NCBI GenBank assembly: GCA_009838845.1
Contig: VXRD01000165.1
Coordinates: 1 to 40,612 of the forward strand
DNA length: 40,612 bases
Source: Gemmatimonadota bacterium
GTDB taxonomy: Bacteria > Latescibacterota > UBA2968
Reading direction: 5' to 3'
Positions 9,297 through 17,905 of the stretch are shown piece after piece. The notes under the pieces were generated by a model. That model was given only the letters and a program-made list of their open reading frames with translations, was not told the origin of the DNA and searched no databases. The translations under genes were made by a program, and so were the position numbers. The first letter of the stretch is position 1. Every line of letters starts with the position of its first letter.

Positions 9297-9860
9297 TTAC
9301 TTGATAACAATTGCGTGTGCAACTTCGGGACCGTGAACCCCCAGCGTCAGCCGCATTTCAATATCTGCAGTTCGGCTCGGTCCAGAAATAAAAGTCGCCG
9401 TTGCATTTTCGGGATGATCCAGATAAAACTGGCGCAACGGCTCAGCCGCATCCCTCAAATTCTCCAGCAACGTACTCGCCCTAAAAATACCGATATGTAC
9501 GCGGGGCAAAGTCGAAACAAGACGCACGGCATCATCCAGAGCAAACTCGACGAGACTTCCCGACTCAGCCACAGCAAAAACCGCCCAGGACACTCCCGCC
9601 TCGACAGCGTCAATCGCGTGGGGCAATTCAGAACTGTCAAAAGGCGGCACGCGCACATCAATCCCCGCATCCACACACGCGCGTTCAACAGCATCGTCCA
9701 ACCCATCGGGCAACTCGGCAAACACAACCCGCTCACAACCCACCTCCCTGAGCACACTGACCACAATGGGCGCAACCGCATCAGCATCCTCAGCCACATG
9801 CGCCACCCCGGACAAAGACGCGTACTTCTCAACAAAAGCATCAATCAATTCATCACTCAT
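9297..9860 (-). CDS. LUD-domain protein, LutC/YkgG family
   Basis: This 187-residue protein ends with the family hallmark FISGPSRTADIEM followed by LGVHGP. In Bacillus the LutABC complex oxidises L-lactate using iron-sulfur subunits LutA and LutB, with LutC as the third subunit. Neither lutA nor lutB is in this window, so this is an orphan LutC whose partner, if any, lies elsewhere. AGGTGG precedes the ATG. It is the first gene of a two-gene minus-strand operon with the aminotransferase. A role in lactate or glycolate oxidation is inference from the family only. Confidence 0.85.
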   Translation of the reverse strand: MSDELIDAFVEKYASLSGVAHVAEDADAVAPIVVSVLREVGCERVVFAELPDGLDDAVERACVDAGIDVRVPPFDSSELPHAIDAVEAGVSWAVFAVAESGSLVEFALDDAVRLVSTLPRVHIGIFRASTLLENLRDAAEPLRQFYLDHPENATATFISGPSRTADIEMRLTLGVHGPEVAHAIVIK

Positions 9861-10105
9861 AATCCACCTATCAATTGAGAATTAAAAATTGTCCCCGCCC
9901 CCAATTCGCGTTTTAATTTTCATTCAGGGGACATTTATTGCAACGCTTTATCGAAGTATCAAAGAGCACTCAAATTAATGTGAAATACCTTTCCACGCAA
10001 GTACACATACGGAGTACACCACTACTTTACCCTTTACCCTTTGAACTCTCCACTTTATCTTTACTCCATTCCGCACTTACTATCCATTGTTCACTGGAAA
10101 CTACC
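9861..10105. other. intergenic region with low-complexity pyrimidine-rich tract
   Basis: The 245 bases between the divergent LUD and dehydrogenase genes hold no gene that I can support. TGTCCCC at 9890-9896 and GGGGACA at 9927-9933 form a seven-base inverted repeat with a 30-base loop. From about 10020 to 10080 the + strand is pyrimidine-rich with heptamer-like copies of TTTACCC. An upstream in-frame ATG at 9938 would translate this tract but looks non-coding. Confidence 0.5.
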
Positions 10106-11104
10106 ATGCACTCTCCAATACGCATCGCACAAATCGGCCTTGGGCCACTCGGCCAGATGCTCACCCCTTATCTGGTAAAACGATCGGGCATTGAAATCGT
10201 CAGTGCCATTGACATTGACCCATCCAAAACAAATCGCGACTTGGGCGAAGTGAGCCAATGCGCCCGCCCCCTCGGCATAGCCATCACCGATGATCTCGAC
10301 AGGGGATTGGCCGACGCAGACCTCGCCGTAGTGACAACCGTATCAGAACTCCAGCGCATCGCCCCCACATTAAAAGAAATTATCGACCAGGGTGTCAACA
10401 TCGTCTCAACCTGCGAAGAACTGTCTTATCCCTGGACAACACAACCCGAATTATCCGCAACCATCGACACCTGGGCAAAAGAACGCGACGTCTCAGTCCT
10501 CGGAACCGGCATCAACCCCGGCTTTCTCATGGACTTCTTGCCCACAGCGGCCACCGGCGTGTGTCACACCGTGCAATCCATTCGCATAGAACGCACCCAG
10601 GACGCCTCTGCGCGCCGCCTCCCCTTTCAGCAAAAAATAGGAGCGGGACTCACCGTTGAAGAATTTCAAAACCTCGTCGCCCAACAAAAAATCCGACACG
10701 TCGGCCTCACCGAATCCATGCACATGATCGCGGCGCGATTGGGATGGCAACTCGACCACACCGAAGACATCGTAGAACCCGTTCTCGCAGAACCGGGACA
10801 TTGTGCAGGCGTACTGCAAACGGGACGGGGATACCACAACGGACGGGAAGTCCTCACCCTCATCTTCAAAGCCGCCGTCGGACAACTAATACACAATGGC
10901 GAATCCATCGAATCCCAGGAGCACATCCAGATCAATGGCACGCCCGCTTACGACCTCATCATACCCGGCGGCATCAACGGCGACATCGCCACCTGTGCAG
11001 TCATCGCCAATGCTATCCCAATAGTCGCATCTGCCGCACCCGGACTGCGCACCATGATCGACATCCCCCCACTCTCCTGCGCCCAGGAAATCCCCGAGGG
11101 ATAA
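10106..11104 (+). CDS. dihydrodipicolinate-reductase-like NAD(P)-dependent dehydrogenase
   Basis: The 332-residue product starts with a Rossmann fold: beta strand IRIAQIGLGPLGQ with GxGxxG at residues 11-16, then AIDIDPSK. A DapB-type C-terminal domain contains LGTGINPGFLMDFLP. This arrangement matches the 2,4-diaminopentanoate dehydrogenase / DapB-like family, which acts on amino- or imino-acid substrates, rather than lysine-pathway DapB itself. The substrate is unknown. The start at 10106 is chosen because the upstream 168 bases in frame are low-complexity; the ribosome site there is weak. The stop codon directly abuts the glgB start (TAAATG), indicating translational coupling. Confidence 0.8.
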   Translation: MHSPIRIAQIGLGPLGQMLTPYLVKRSGIEIVSAIDIDPSKTNRDLGEVSQCARPLGIAITDDLDRGLADADLAVVTTVSELQRIAPTLKEIIDQGVNIVSTCEELSYPWTTQPELSATIDTWAKERDVSVLGTGINPGFLMDFLPTAATGVCHTVQSIRIERTQDASARRLPFQQKIGAGLTVEEFQNLVAQQKIRHVGLTESMHMIAARLGWQLDHTEDIVEPVLAEPGHCAGVLQTGRGYHNGREVLTLIFKAAVGQLIHNGESIESQEHIQINGTPAYDLIIPGGINGDIATCAVIANAIPIVASAAPGLRTMIDIPPLSCAQEIPEG

Positions 11105-12985
11105 ATGCCACCTGTTCTAAGCGACTTTGACCTGCACCTGCACAGCGAAGGCAATCACCATCACATCTACGATTGCCTCGGCGCACACCCCACAGAAAAA
11201 GGCGTACATTTTGCCGTGTGGGCGCCCAATGCTCAGCGCGTAAGCGTGGTTGGCGACTTCAACGCCTGGAATGGATGCCAGCACCCCATGCAAAACAGAG
11301 GCAGCACGGGTATATGGGAACTACTCATCCCCGACCTGACGCCCGGCACCCTCTACAAATACGAAATCAAAACCCAAAACGGCGATATCTTCACCAAAAG
11401 CGACCCCTATGCCTTCTGTATGGAACACCGCCCGCGCACAGCCTCTGTCGTGTACCAGCCCGACGACGCCCTGTGGACCGATGCCGAATGGCTACAAACC
11501 CGCCAGCAAAGAGACCCATACACAGACCCAATCGCCATATACGAAGTACACCTCGGATCATGGCGGCGCAACCCGCACGAAAACAACCGACCGCTCACCT
11601 ATCGCGAACTCGCGCATGAACTCGTCGAATACGTCCTCGAAATGGGCTACACCCACATCGAACTCCTCCCCATCATGGAACACCCCTTAGACGAATCCTG
11701 GGGATATCAGATCACGGGCTATTACGCGCCAACCAGCCGTTTTGGCACGCCAGACGATTTCAAATACCTCGTCAACCATTGCCACATCCACGACATAGGC
11801 GTCATCCTCGACTGGGTACCCGCACACTTCCCAACAGACGCACATGGACTCGCACAATTCGACGGCTCAGCCCTGTACGAACACGCCGATCCCCGGCAAG
11901 GCACACACCCCGATTGGGACACCTTAATCTTCAACTACGGACGCAATGAAGTACGCAATTTTCTGATCGCCAATGCCCTCTTCTGGATCGAAAAATATCA
12001 CATCGATGGCTTGCGCGTCGATGCCGTTGCATCCATGCTCTACCTCGATTACTCGCGCAAAGAACGCGAATGGATCCCCAACCAATATGGCGGCAGAGAA
12101 AATTTAGACGCCATCGCCTTTATGCACCAGCTCAACACCCTCATCCACGAAAAATTCCCGGGCGTCTTGATGATCGCCGAAGAATCGACCTCCTGGCCCG
12201 GCGTCTCTCGCCCCGTTTATCTGGGTGGCCTCGGATTTGGATTCAAATGGAACATGGGCTGGATGAACGACACCCTGTCCTACATCTCCAAAGAACCCAT
12301 CCACCGCAAATACCATCACGACAACCTCACCTTTGGCCTCGTCTATGCCTTCCACGAAAACTTTATCCTCGTACTCTCCCACGACGAAGTAGTTCACGGC
12401 AAACGCGCCCTCATCGACAAAATGCCCGGCGACCGCTGGCAAAAATTTGCCAATCTGCGCGCCTTTTATGCTTTTCAATACGCCCATCCCGGCAAAAAGT
12501 TGCTCTTTATGGGCAGCGAACTCGGCCAATGGCAAGAGTGGAACTCACAGGAAAGCGTCCACTGGCACCTCCTCGCAGAACCCGACCACGCGGACCTGAA
12601 GCGCTTTGTAAGAGACCTCAACACCCTCTACCGGGGAGAACCAGCACTCTACGAACGGGATTTTGAACCCGAAGGCTTTGAATGGATCTCGCTCCACGAC
12701 GCCTCCAACAGCGTCCTATCCTTCCTGCGCCGCGCGCGATCACACGATACCCCTCTGATCTTTGCCTGCAACTTTACCCCCGTCCCAAGGGAAAACTACC
12801 GCATAGGCGTACCCACCCCGGGCACCTACCGCGAACTCATCAACAGCGACTCAGAACGCTACGGCGGCAGCAACATGGGCAACCTCGGCACCGTCCACAC
12901 CGAACCCATCGCAAGTCACGGACATCCGCAATCCCTGCAAATCACCCTCCCCCCACTCGCCGCTGTCATGTTCAAACCCGAGTAA
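11105..12985 (+). CDS. glgB: 1,4-alpha-glucan branching enzyme
   Basis: GlgB cuts alpha-1,4 glucan chains and re-attaches them as alpha-1,6 branches during glycogen synthesis (GH13). The 626-residue protein lacks the extra N-terminal module of the E. coli enzyme (728 residues) and so is the short form. It has the CBM48-like segment [20 protein letters not shown], the nucleophile Asp306 in [11 protein letters not shown], the acid/base Glu359 in IAEEST, and the third carboxylate in LSHDEV. GAGGG in the end of the previous gene serves as ribosome site. No other glg gene is in the window; pairing with a dehydrogenase of another pathway is unusual and may only reflect compact packing. Confidence 0.95.
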   Translation: MPPVLSDFDLHLHSEGNHHHIYDCLGAHPTEKGVHFAVWAPNAQRVSVVGDFNAWNGCQHPMQNRGSTGIWELLIPDLTPGTLYKYEIKTQNGDIFTKSDPYAFCMEHRPRTASVVYQPDDALWTDAEWLQTRQQRDPYTDPIAIYEVHLGSWRRNPHENNRPLTYRELAHELVEYVLEMGYTHIELLPIMEHPLDESWGYQITGYYAPTSRFGTPDDFKYLVNHCHIHDIGVILDWVPAHFPTDAHGLAQFDGSALYEHADPRQGTHPDWDTLIFNYGRNEVRNFLIANALFWIEKYHIDGLRVDAVASMLYLDYSRKEREWIPNQYGGRENLDAIAFMHQLNTLIHEKFPGVLMIAEESTSWPGVSRPVYLGGLGFGFKWNMGWMNDTLSYISKEPIHRKYHHDNLTFGLVYAFHENFILVLSHDEVVHGKRALIDKMPGDRWQKFANLRAFYAFQYAHPGKKLLFMGSELGQWQEWNSQESVHWHLLAEPDHADLKRFVRDLNTLYRGEPALYERDFEPEGFEWISLHDASNSVLSFLRRARSHDTPLIFACNFTPVPRENYRIGVPTPGTYRELINSDSERYGGSNMGNLGTVHTEPIASHGHPQSLQITLPPLAAVMFKPE

Positions 12986-12997
12986 AAAGCAAAAAAA

Positions 12998-13027
12998 TGG
13001 GACCTGACCTTCAAAGATCAAGTCCCA
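12998..13027 (-). terminator. intrinsic terminator of the ABC permease gene, possibly bidirectional
   Basis: TGGGAC-C-TGA pairs with TCA-A-GTCCCA around a 10-base loop, with one mismatch. On the minus strand it is followed by seven T (the A run at 12991-12997), 22 bases after the permease stop. On the + strand it follows glgB by 12 bases but has only a weak T tract (ATTTTAT), so its main job is probably on the minus strand. Confidence 0.75.
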
Positions 13028-13049
13028 AACATTTTATATCGCCCTGTTT

Positions 13050-15476
13050 TTACTCACTCCGCAGGGAATCCACGAGATTAGCACCCGCAGTTCTAACTGC
13101 CTGCCAACCCACCGTCAGCAGAGCAATGATTAGCGTCAGCATCCCACTCAAAATGAAAAACCCGATACTCAGGTCAATGCGATAGGCGAAGTTGTGGAGC
13201 CAACCGCTCATCGCGTAATAAGCGACAGGCCAGGCAAGGAGATTTGCCAGAATAACGGGCTTTACAAAATCCTTTGTAAACAGCAGCACAATATTCGCGA
13301 CTGATGCCCCCAACACCTTCCGAATCCCCACCTCTTTCGTGCGCTGTTCCGCTATATAAGAGGCCAGACCAAACAGACCAAGACACGCGATACAAATAGC
13401 CAGCGCCGTCAAACCGCCAAGCATCTTGCCGCGCTGTTCATCTGCGCGATACTGGCGTTCAAAATAATCGTCTAAAAAAGCGTATTCAAATGGAGAATAC
13501 GGAACATAAGTCTCCCACTTCTCCTTCAAAAAATTCAGCGCATCCGAACTCCGATTGGGACGGACCCTGACCAAAAGATAATTACCGCCACTCGGCAAAA
13601 TATGCAAAAACATCGGTTCAATCTGCTGATAAAGAGATTGAACGTGAAAATCCTTCACCACGCCTATGACAGTACGAGGTCGGCTATCCCGAAATATCAG
13701 CACCAATTCCTTACCAATAGCCTCTTTGGGCGAACTCCAGCCAAAATGCACAACCGCTGTTTCGTTTACAACAACCGCTTCAGATTCGTCGGTCGTGAAA
13801 TCTTTAGAAAAATCCCTTCCCTCAATTATCTCGATTCCAAGAGTTTTTATAAAATCGTGATCAACCGCATAGCCCGGCACCTGCATTTCACCCTGGACAC
13901 CTTCCGGATGCACCGACCGTCTGATAAGTGGAAATACCGTTGATCGCGTTGGCACAGGTACATGAGATGATAGCGTGCAACTCAGGAGATCGGGACTCTG
14001 TAAAAAGTCGGCCTTAATTGACTCGTATTTTGCACGGAGACCTCGCTGTCTGCTGAAAAGCGGCATAGAAATAACGTTCGCCCTTTCAAACCCCAGATCC
14101 TTATCTTTCACATACGCCATTTGCGCGTAAATAACGCTTGTCCCTGTGATCAGCGCGATTGAAATAGCAAATTGGACAACCACGAGCAGTTGCCTGATAC
14201 GCGAAGTCTGCAAACCCGCATGCCGCGCCCCCTTTAACACCGTCACAGGTTGAAATGCAGAGAGAAAAAACGCCGGATAACTCCCGGCAACAATACCCGT
14301 AACAAGCGCGACACCAGCCAAACCCAGTATCGCAGAGATACTGGTGTATTCAACGACCAATTGTTGACCGATCAAACGATTAAAAAAAGGCAGAGAAAGT
14401 TCGACAAGAGAGACCGCAAACAAAAGCGCAATAAATGCCAGCAGTGCAGACTCACCTATAAATTGCCGAATCAATTGCAAGCGATAGGCTCCTACAACCT
14501 TTCTTATACCCACCTCCTTCGCACGCGCGGCAGAGCGCGCCGTCGAAAGATTCATAAAATTGATACAGGCGATCAAAAGCACGAAACAGGCGAGTGCGGC
14601 GAAGATATAGACGTGAACAATATCGCTATTCGGCTCGATCTCGTGACTCAAATGCGAGTAGAGATGGATTCTCGTAATAGGCTGCAAGAAAAATCTCACA
14701 CCCATTCCGCGCGCTGCCAGTGCCTCCCCCATGTATTTTTTCACAAACGCGGGGAACTTATCCTCAAGCTCTTGGGGCGAATATCCCTTCGGAAGAAGCA
14801 CATAGGTATAAAGCACCGGATTTGACAACCAATTCTTCAGAATAGCACCTGTCCCGCTCTCATGTAAACTCTCATATGAAGCCAGAATTTCGAATCTAAA
14901 ATGAGAATTGCGCGGAATTTCCCGTATAATCCCGGTCACTGTGTAATGCTGCTGCACGACCGGCGTTACAAATGTGAGAACCTGACCCATAGGATCTTTT
15001 GTACCGAAATACTTGCGTGCCGCCTTCTCAGTAAGAACCACAGAATACGGCGCCTGAAGTGCCGTATGTCGGTCTCCCTCAATCATGGGAAAATCAAAAA
15101 CATCAAAAACCGATGCATCCCCAAAAAAGATCGGCTCTTGAAAGCGGTTATTCTCATGAAAGATCACAGATGACCCACGCCCGAACTTGACGGTCTGGAC
15201 AACCTCGGGAAATTCGACTCGTAAGGCAGGAGCCAATGGCTGCTGGGAAGTCGCCGTTGGCATAGCCTGTCCATCTGCAGCTATTCGCTCATGTGCAACC
15301 CTGTAAATCCGATCTGCCTTTTCATGATACGTATCATAACTGAGTTCAAACCTGACAAAACTCAAAATCAAGACACAAGTCGCTATACCAATCGCCAATC
15401 CCGCTATATTGACAAATGAGTAAACCTTTTGCCGAAACAGATTGCGCAAAGCGACGGTCAGATAATTTCTTAACAT
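13050..15476 (-). CDS. large FtsX/MacB-type ABC transporter permease (orphan)
   Basis: This 808-residue inner-membrane protein has two repeats of the MacB-like layout. A TM helix near residues 20-42 is followed by a periplasmic MacB_PCD domain to about 270, then FtsX TM helices to about 400. A second half follows with a TM helix near 425-445, a periplasmic domain to about 670, and three TM helices to the end. The hallmark AKEVGIRKVVGA (about 320) and TKEVGIRKVLGA (about 695) occurs twice. Such proteins export or act mechanically with a separate MacB-type ATPase, which is absent here. GGGGAGG lies very close (two bases) to the ATG. Substrates are unknown; related proteins are common in Acidobacteria and Bacteroidetes. 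Confidence 0.9.
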   Translation of the reverse strand: MLRNYLTVALRNLFRQKVYSFVNIAGLAIGIATCVLILSFVRFELSYDTYHEKADRIYRVAHERIAADGQAMPTATSQQPLAPALRVEFPEVVQTVKFGRGSSVIFHENNRFQEPIFFGDASVFDVFDFPMIEGDRHTALQAPYSVVLTEKAARKYFGTKDPMGQVLTFVTPVVQQHYTVTGIIREIPRNSHFRFEILASYESLHESGTGAILKNWLSNPVLYTYVLLPKGYSPQELEDKFPAFVKKYMGEALAARGMGVRFFLQPITRIHLYSHLSHEIEPNSDIVHVYIFAALACFVLLIACINFMNLSTARSAARAKEVGIRKVVGAYRLQLIRQFIGESALLAFIALLFAVSLVELSLPFFNRLIGQQLVVEYTSISAILGLAGVALVTGIVAGSYPAFFLSAFQPVTVLKGARHAGLQTSRIRQLLVVVQFAISIALITGTSVIYAQMAYVKDKDLGFERANVISMPLFSRQRGLRAKYESIKADFLQSPDLLSCTLSSHVPVPTRSTVFPLIRRSVHPEGVQGEMQVPGYAVDHDFIKTLGIEIIEGRDFSKDFTTDESEAVVVNETAVVHFGWSSPKEAIGKELVLIFRDSRPRTVIGVVKDFHVQSLYQQIEPMFLHILPSGGNYLLVRVRPNRSSDALNFLKEKWETYVPYSPFEYAFLDDYFERQYRADEQRGKMLGGLTALAICIACLGLFGLASYIAEQRTKEVGIRKVLGASVANIVLLFTKDFVKPVILANLLAWPVAYYAMSGWLHNFAYRIDLSIGFFILSGMLTLIIALLTVGWQAVRTAGANLVDSLRSE

Positions 15477-15610
15477 GGCCTCCCCTTTTTAAAATTGAAT
15501 CAGCCTCTTCAACATAGACTTAGACAAGATGTTTTTTCTAAGGTTTCTAAAAAATCTTCTCATCCAGACCAATCTCGGGCTGCAATCCAACTTTTTTTAC
15601 CGCAAAGTCC

Positions 15611-15639
15611 TTGTGTACTCAAAGGCTGTGTTTTATACT
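15611..15639 (+). promoter_or_regulatory. candidate promoter of the LarA-like gene
   Basis: TTGTGT at 15611-15616 and TATACT at 15634-15639 are 17 bases apart; the -10 matches five of six. A start near 15646 gives a leader of about 49 bases before ATG 15695. The rest of the 218-base divergent gap (15477-15694) shows no gene. Confidence 0.45.
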
Positions 15640-15694
15640 GTGCTTCAACCTGACGAGACTCCAATCTAACCGCACAAAAACAAAAGAGGCCGCG

Positions 15695-16939
15695 ATGAAC
15701 AACACCGCCACAATACACACCCGTGCATGGGCGGGTGATGAAGCCCTCACCCTCACCTTTCCCGAAGGCTGGACAGTCGAAACCTTTGGTCCACAGGAAT
15801 GTCCTCAAGTCACCGCAGACCAGATCCAGACCGCCTTTGACAACCCCATCGGCACACCACGGATATCAGAACTCGCCAGAGGAAAAAACAGCGCCGCAAT
15901 CATCGTAGATGACCTGAGCCGTCCCACACCCGCTGCCGAACTCATCCCCTATGTCCTCAAAGAACTCGAAACAGCCAGCATCCCTAAAAACCAAATCCGC
16001 TTTGTCGTAGGTGGGGGATCTCACCGTCCAATCGACGCGGAAGAAATCGACAAAAAAGTGGGCGCTGATATCGCCCGCGCATATCAAGTCACGAATCACT
16101 ATTTCATGGGCGGAGACCTGCGCGCCCTGGGCAGCCTGGACAGCGGCCTACCCATTTACATCGACAGAGTTGTCGCAGATGCCGACCTCAAGCTCTGCGT
16201 TGGCGGCATCTATCCCCACGCCAACGTGGGATTTGGCGGCGGTGCCAAACTCATCTTGCCAGGCGTCTCGGGCTTTGCCACCATGTTCTACTTTCACACC
16301 TTTTACGCAAATCGGGGACACGCCAATATTGAACGACAGGGCGACGAACCCGACCATCGAGACGCCGCCGAAGCAGTCGCCAAAGTCCTGGGCCTCGATG
16401 CCGTCGTCAACGTAACACTCAACCGCAAACGCCAGATCACCGGTGTATTTGTGGGCGACTTCATCCAGGCGCAACGCACCGGCGCCCGATTCGCACTAAA
16501 AACCTACGCAACCCGGACACCCGAAACAGAACCTGACCTCGTCATAGCCAACGCCTATCCGCTCGACTACGACCCCGTACAAACCGCCAAAGCACTCTGG
16601 CCGCTTCGGCTCTTCAAAAACGCGTACAAAGTCGCCATCAATCCCGCCACCGATGGAATATGCCATCACGGACTGTACGACGAAATAGACTACGCGCGGT
16701 TTTGCAAACAGCAATCCCAACAGCCCCAGCAAGAACTCCCCGAACCCAAAATTGAAGGCCCGCACCAGACCCTGATGTGGTCTGAAAACTTCCCGGTTGA
16801 CGAATTTTACAAACGCAATCCCGACGGCATTCTCTTCCGCGATTGGGACACACTCCGCAACCAACTCATTGAAAAATTGCCCGATAATGCCCGCGTCGCC
16901 GTTTTTCCAAATGCGGCCATTCAAATTTCCGAAAAATAA
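15695..16939 (+). CDS. LarA-like protein (DUF2088 / nickel-pincer racemase family)
   Basis: The 414-residue protein aligns with lactate racemase LarA, which uses a nickel-pincer nucleotide. The key positions are present: DDLSRPTP (Asp72, Asp73, Arg76), His110 in GGSHRP, His175 in YPHANVGF, Lys185 in GGGAKLILPG, and His201. These fall within two residues of His108, His174, Lys184 and His200 of the Lactobacillus enzyme. The pincer cofactor is therefore probably bound, but LarA homologues act on several 2-hydroxy acids, so lactate is not assured. The cofactor genes larB, larC and larE are not in the window. GAGG precedes ATG 15695 by five bases, better supported than the in-frame ATG at 15611. 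Confidence 0.85.
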   Translation: MNNTATIHTRAWAGDEALTLTFPEGWTVETFGPQECPQVTADQIQTAFDNPIGTPRISELARGKNSAAIIVDDLSRPTPAAELIPYVLKELETASIPKNQIRFVVGGGSHRPIDAEEIDKKVGADIARAYQVTNHYFMGGDLRALGSLDSGLPIYIDRVVADADLKLCVGGIYPHANVGFGGGAKLILPGVSGFATMFYFHTFYANRGHANIERQGDEPDHRDAAEAVAKVLGLDAVVNVTLNRKRQITGVFVGDFIQAQRTGARFALKTYATRTPETEPDLVIANAYPLDYDPVQTAKALWPLRLFKNAYKVAINPATDGICHHGLYDEIDYARFCKQQSQQPQQELPEPKIEGPHQTLMWSENFPVDEFYKRNPDGILFRDWDTLRNQLIEKLPDNARVAVFPNAAIQISEK

Positions 16940-16982
16940 GGATCAAAAACGCAGAATTTTACTTTTTTTAACGCGCCTATCA

Positions 16983-16991
16983 TGCTATATT
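16983..16991 (+). promoter_or_regulatory. candidate extended -10 promoter before the structured leader
   Basis: TGCTATATT combines an extended TGn with TATATT (five of six). No good -35 hexamer is seen 17 bases upstream, only a T run, which extended -10 promoters can tolerate. A start near 16998 would transcribe the hairpin at 17018-17082 into the phyH leader. Confidence 0.45.
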
Positions 16992-17005
16992 GAGCCGATG
17001 CAATT

Positions 17006-17041
17006 ATGAAAAAAATCACGCAAGAGAACGGGGTGACGTAG
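17006..17041 (+). other. possible 11-codon leader ORF
   Basis: ATG 17006 to TAG 17039-17041 encodes MKKITQENGVT. It begins just downstream of the candidate start site and runs through the left arm of the 12-base-pair stem, the geometry of a leader peptide that could affect folding. No clear ribosome site precedes it, so it may be chance. Confidence 0.2.
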
Positions 17042-17082
17042 GGACCGGGGGAGATCCTTGCCAATCCCTTGTTCTCTTGCGT
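17018..17082 (+). promoter_or_regulatory. long inverted repeat / structured leader upstream of phyH
   Basis: ACGCAAGAGAAC (17018-17029) pairs perfectly with GTTCTCTTGCGT (17071-17082). Four further pairs inside (two G-U, two G-C) give about 16 pairs around a 33-base G-rich loop. It ends 8 bases before the GGAGG ribosome site of phyH. It matches no riboswitch that I recognise. It may be a cis-regulatory RNA element or a small palindromic repeat; no target-site duplication is evident and no T run follows, so it is not a standard terminator. Confidence 0.6.
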
Positions 17083-17101
17083 TATTATATTGGAGGACGC
17101 C

Positions 17102-17902
17102 ATGCTGACACAGGAACAAATCGACTTCTACCACGAAAACGGATACCTCAAATGCGAAGCGCTATTTACCCCAGAAGAAACCGCCGAACTCGGCTCGGAA
17201 ATGGTGCGCATCATCGAAAATTGGGGCAATGAAACCATTGGCTGGCGGGGACCGTGGCGCGACCGATACCTGCCCGAAGACGAACGCCTCAACACCAAAG
17301 CCGTCTTCATGCACAATCCCCAATTCTACTCCGCAACCTGGGGGCGCGCCATCTTTAACGAACGACTCGTCGGCTGCGTGGAAGACCTGATCCGCGACAC
17401 AGTACAGTGGCACCACACCGTCCTCCATGCCAAACCGCCAGAACTCGGCACGCCTTTTCCCATGCACCAGGACTATCCCTTTTATCCGCACGACGGCCCC
17501 GACTTTGTCGATTGCTTGCTTCACCTGGACGACACCCCAATAGAAAGCGGGTGCTTGCGCGTGGTACCCGGCAGCCATAAAAAAGGTCCGCTCGTCCACG
17601 TCCTGGGTCCAGACACCTCTCCTCATCTGCCGCCAGACGATTACCACCCCGACAAAATCGACTCCATCCTGATCCCGGCAAAAGCCGGAGACGTCATCTT
17701 CTTTAGCTATCAGATCATTCACTGGTCCGATTGCAACCGCACCGACGAATGGCGAAAATCCGTTCGCTTCGGCTACCACAGCACCCAAATGCAACCCGTG
17801 GGCCGCGCAGAAGACGACCCCTATCGCATCGACCCCAACAACATTTTGGAACGCAAAGACAGCACCATTGTGTCCGGCTTTAGAATGAATGACGTGAATT
17901 AA
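17102..17902 (+). CDS. phytanoyl-CoA dioxygenase (PhyH) family protein
   Basis: This 266-residue Fe(II)/2-oxoglutarate-dependent oxygenase hydroxylates a small organic substrate in the cytoplasm. The iron triad is complete: His122 and Asp124 in MHQDYPF and His207 in IIHWSD. Arg218 lies 11 residues later, the usual 2-oxoglutarate carboxylate ligand, and the family segment VPGSHK is present. The ATG at 17102 has GGAGG six bases upstream; the longer frame from 17069 reads into the hairpin. It sits three bases before the sulfatase gene, so the two are cotranscribed. The substrate is unknown; family members act on lipids, hydroxylated amino acids and secondary metabolites. Confidence 0.9.
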   Translation: MLTQEQIDFYHENGYLKCEALFTPEETAELGSEMVRIIENWGNETIGWRGPWRDRYLPEDERLNTKAVFMHNPQFYSATWGRAIFNERLVGCVEDLIRDTVQWHHTVLHAKPPELGTPFPMHQDYPFYPHDGPDFVDCLLHLDDTPIESGCLRVVPGSHKKGPLVHVLGPDTSPHLPPDDYHPDKIDSILIPAKAGDVIFFSYQIIHWSDCNRTDEWRKSVRFGYHSTQMQPVGRAEDDPYRIDPNNILERKDSTIVSGFRMNDVN

Positions 17903-17905
17903 AGT

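Noticed and set aside
9938-10105. N-terminal extension of the dehydrogenase to ATG 9938
   Set aside because: The extra 56 residues come from low-complexity intergenic DNA and precede a normal Rossmann-fold start.
17018-17082. intrinsic terminator of the LarA-like gene
   Set aside because: The stem is strong but the loop is long and no T run follows; it lies directly before a ribosome site.
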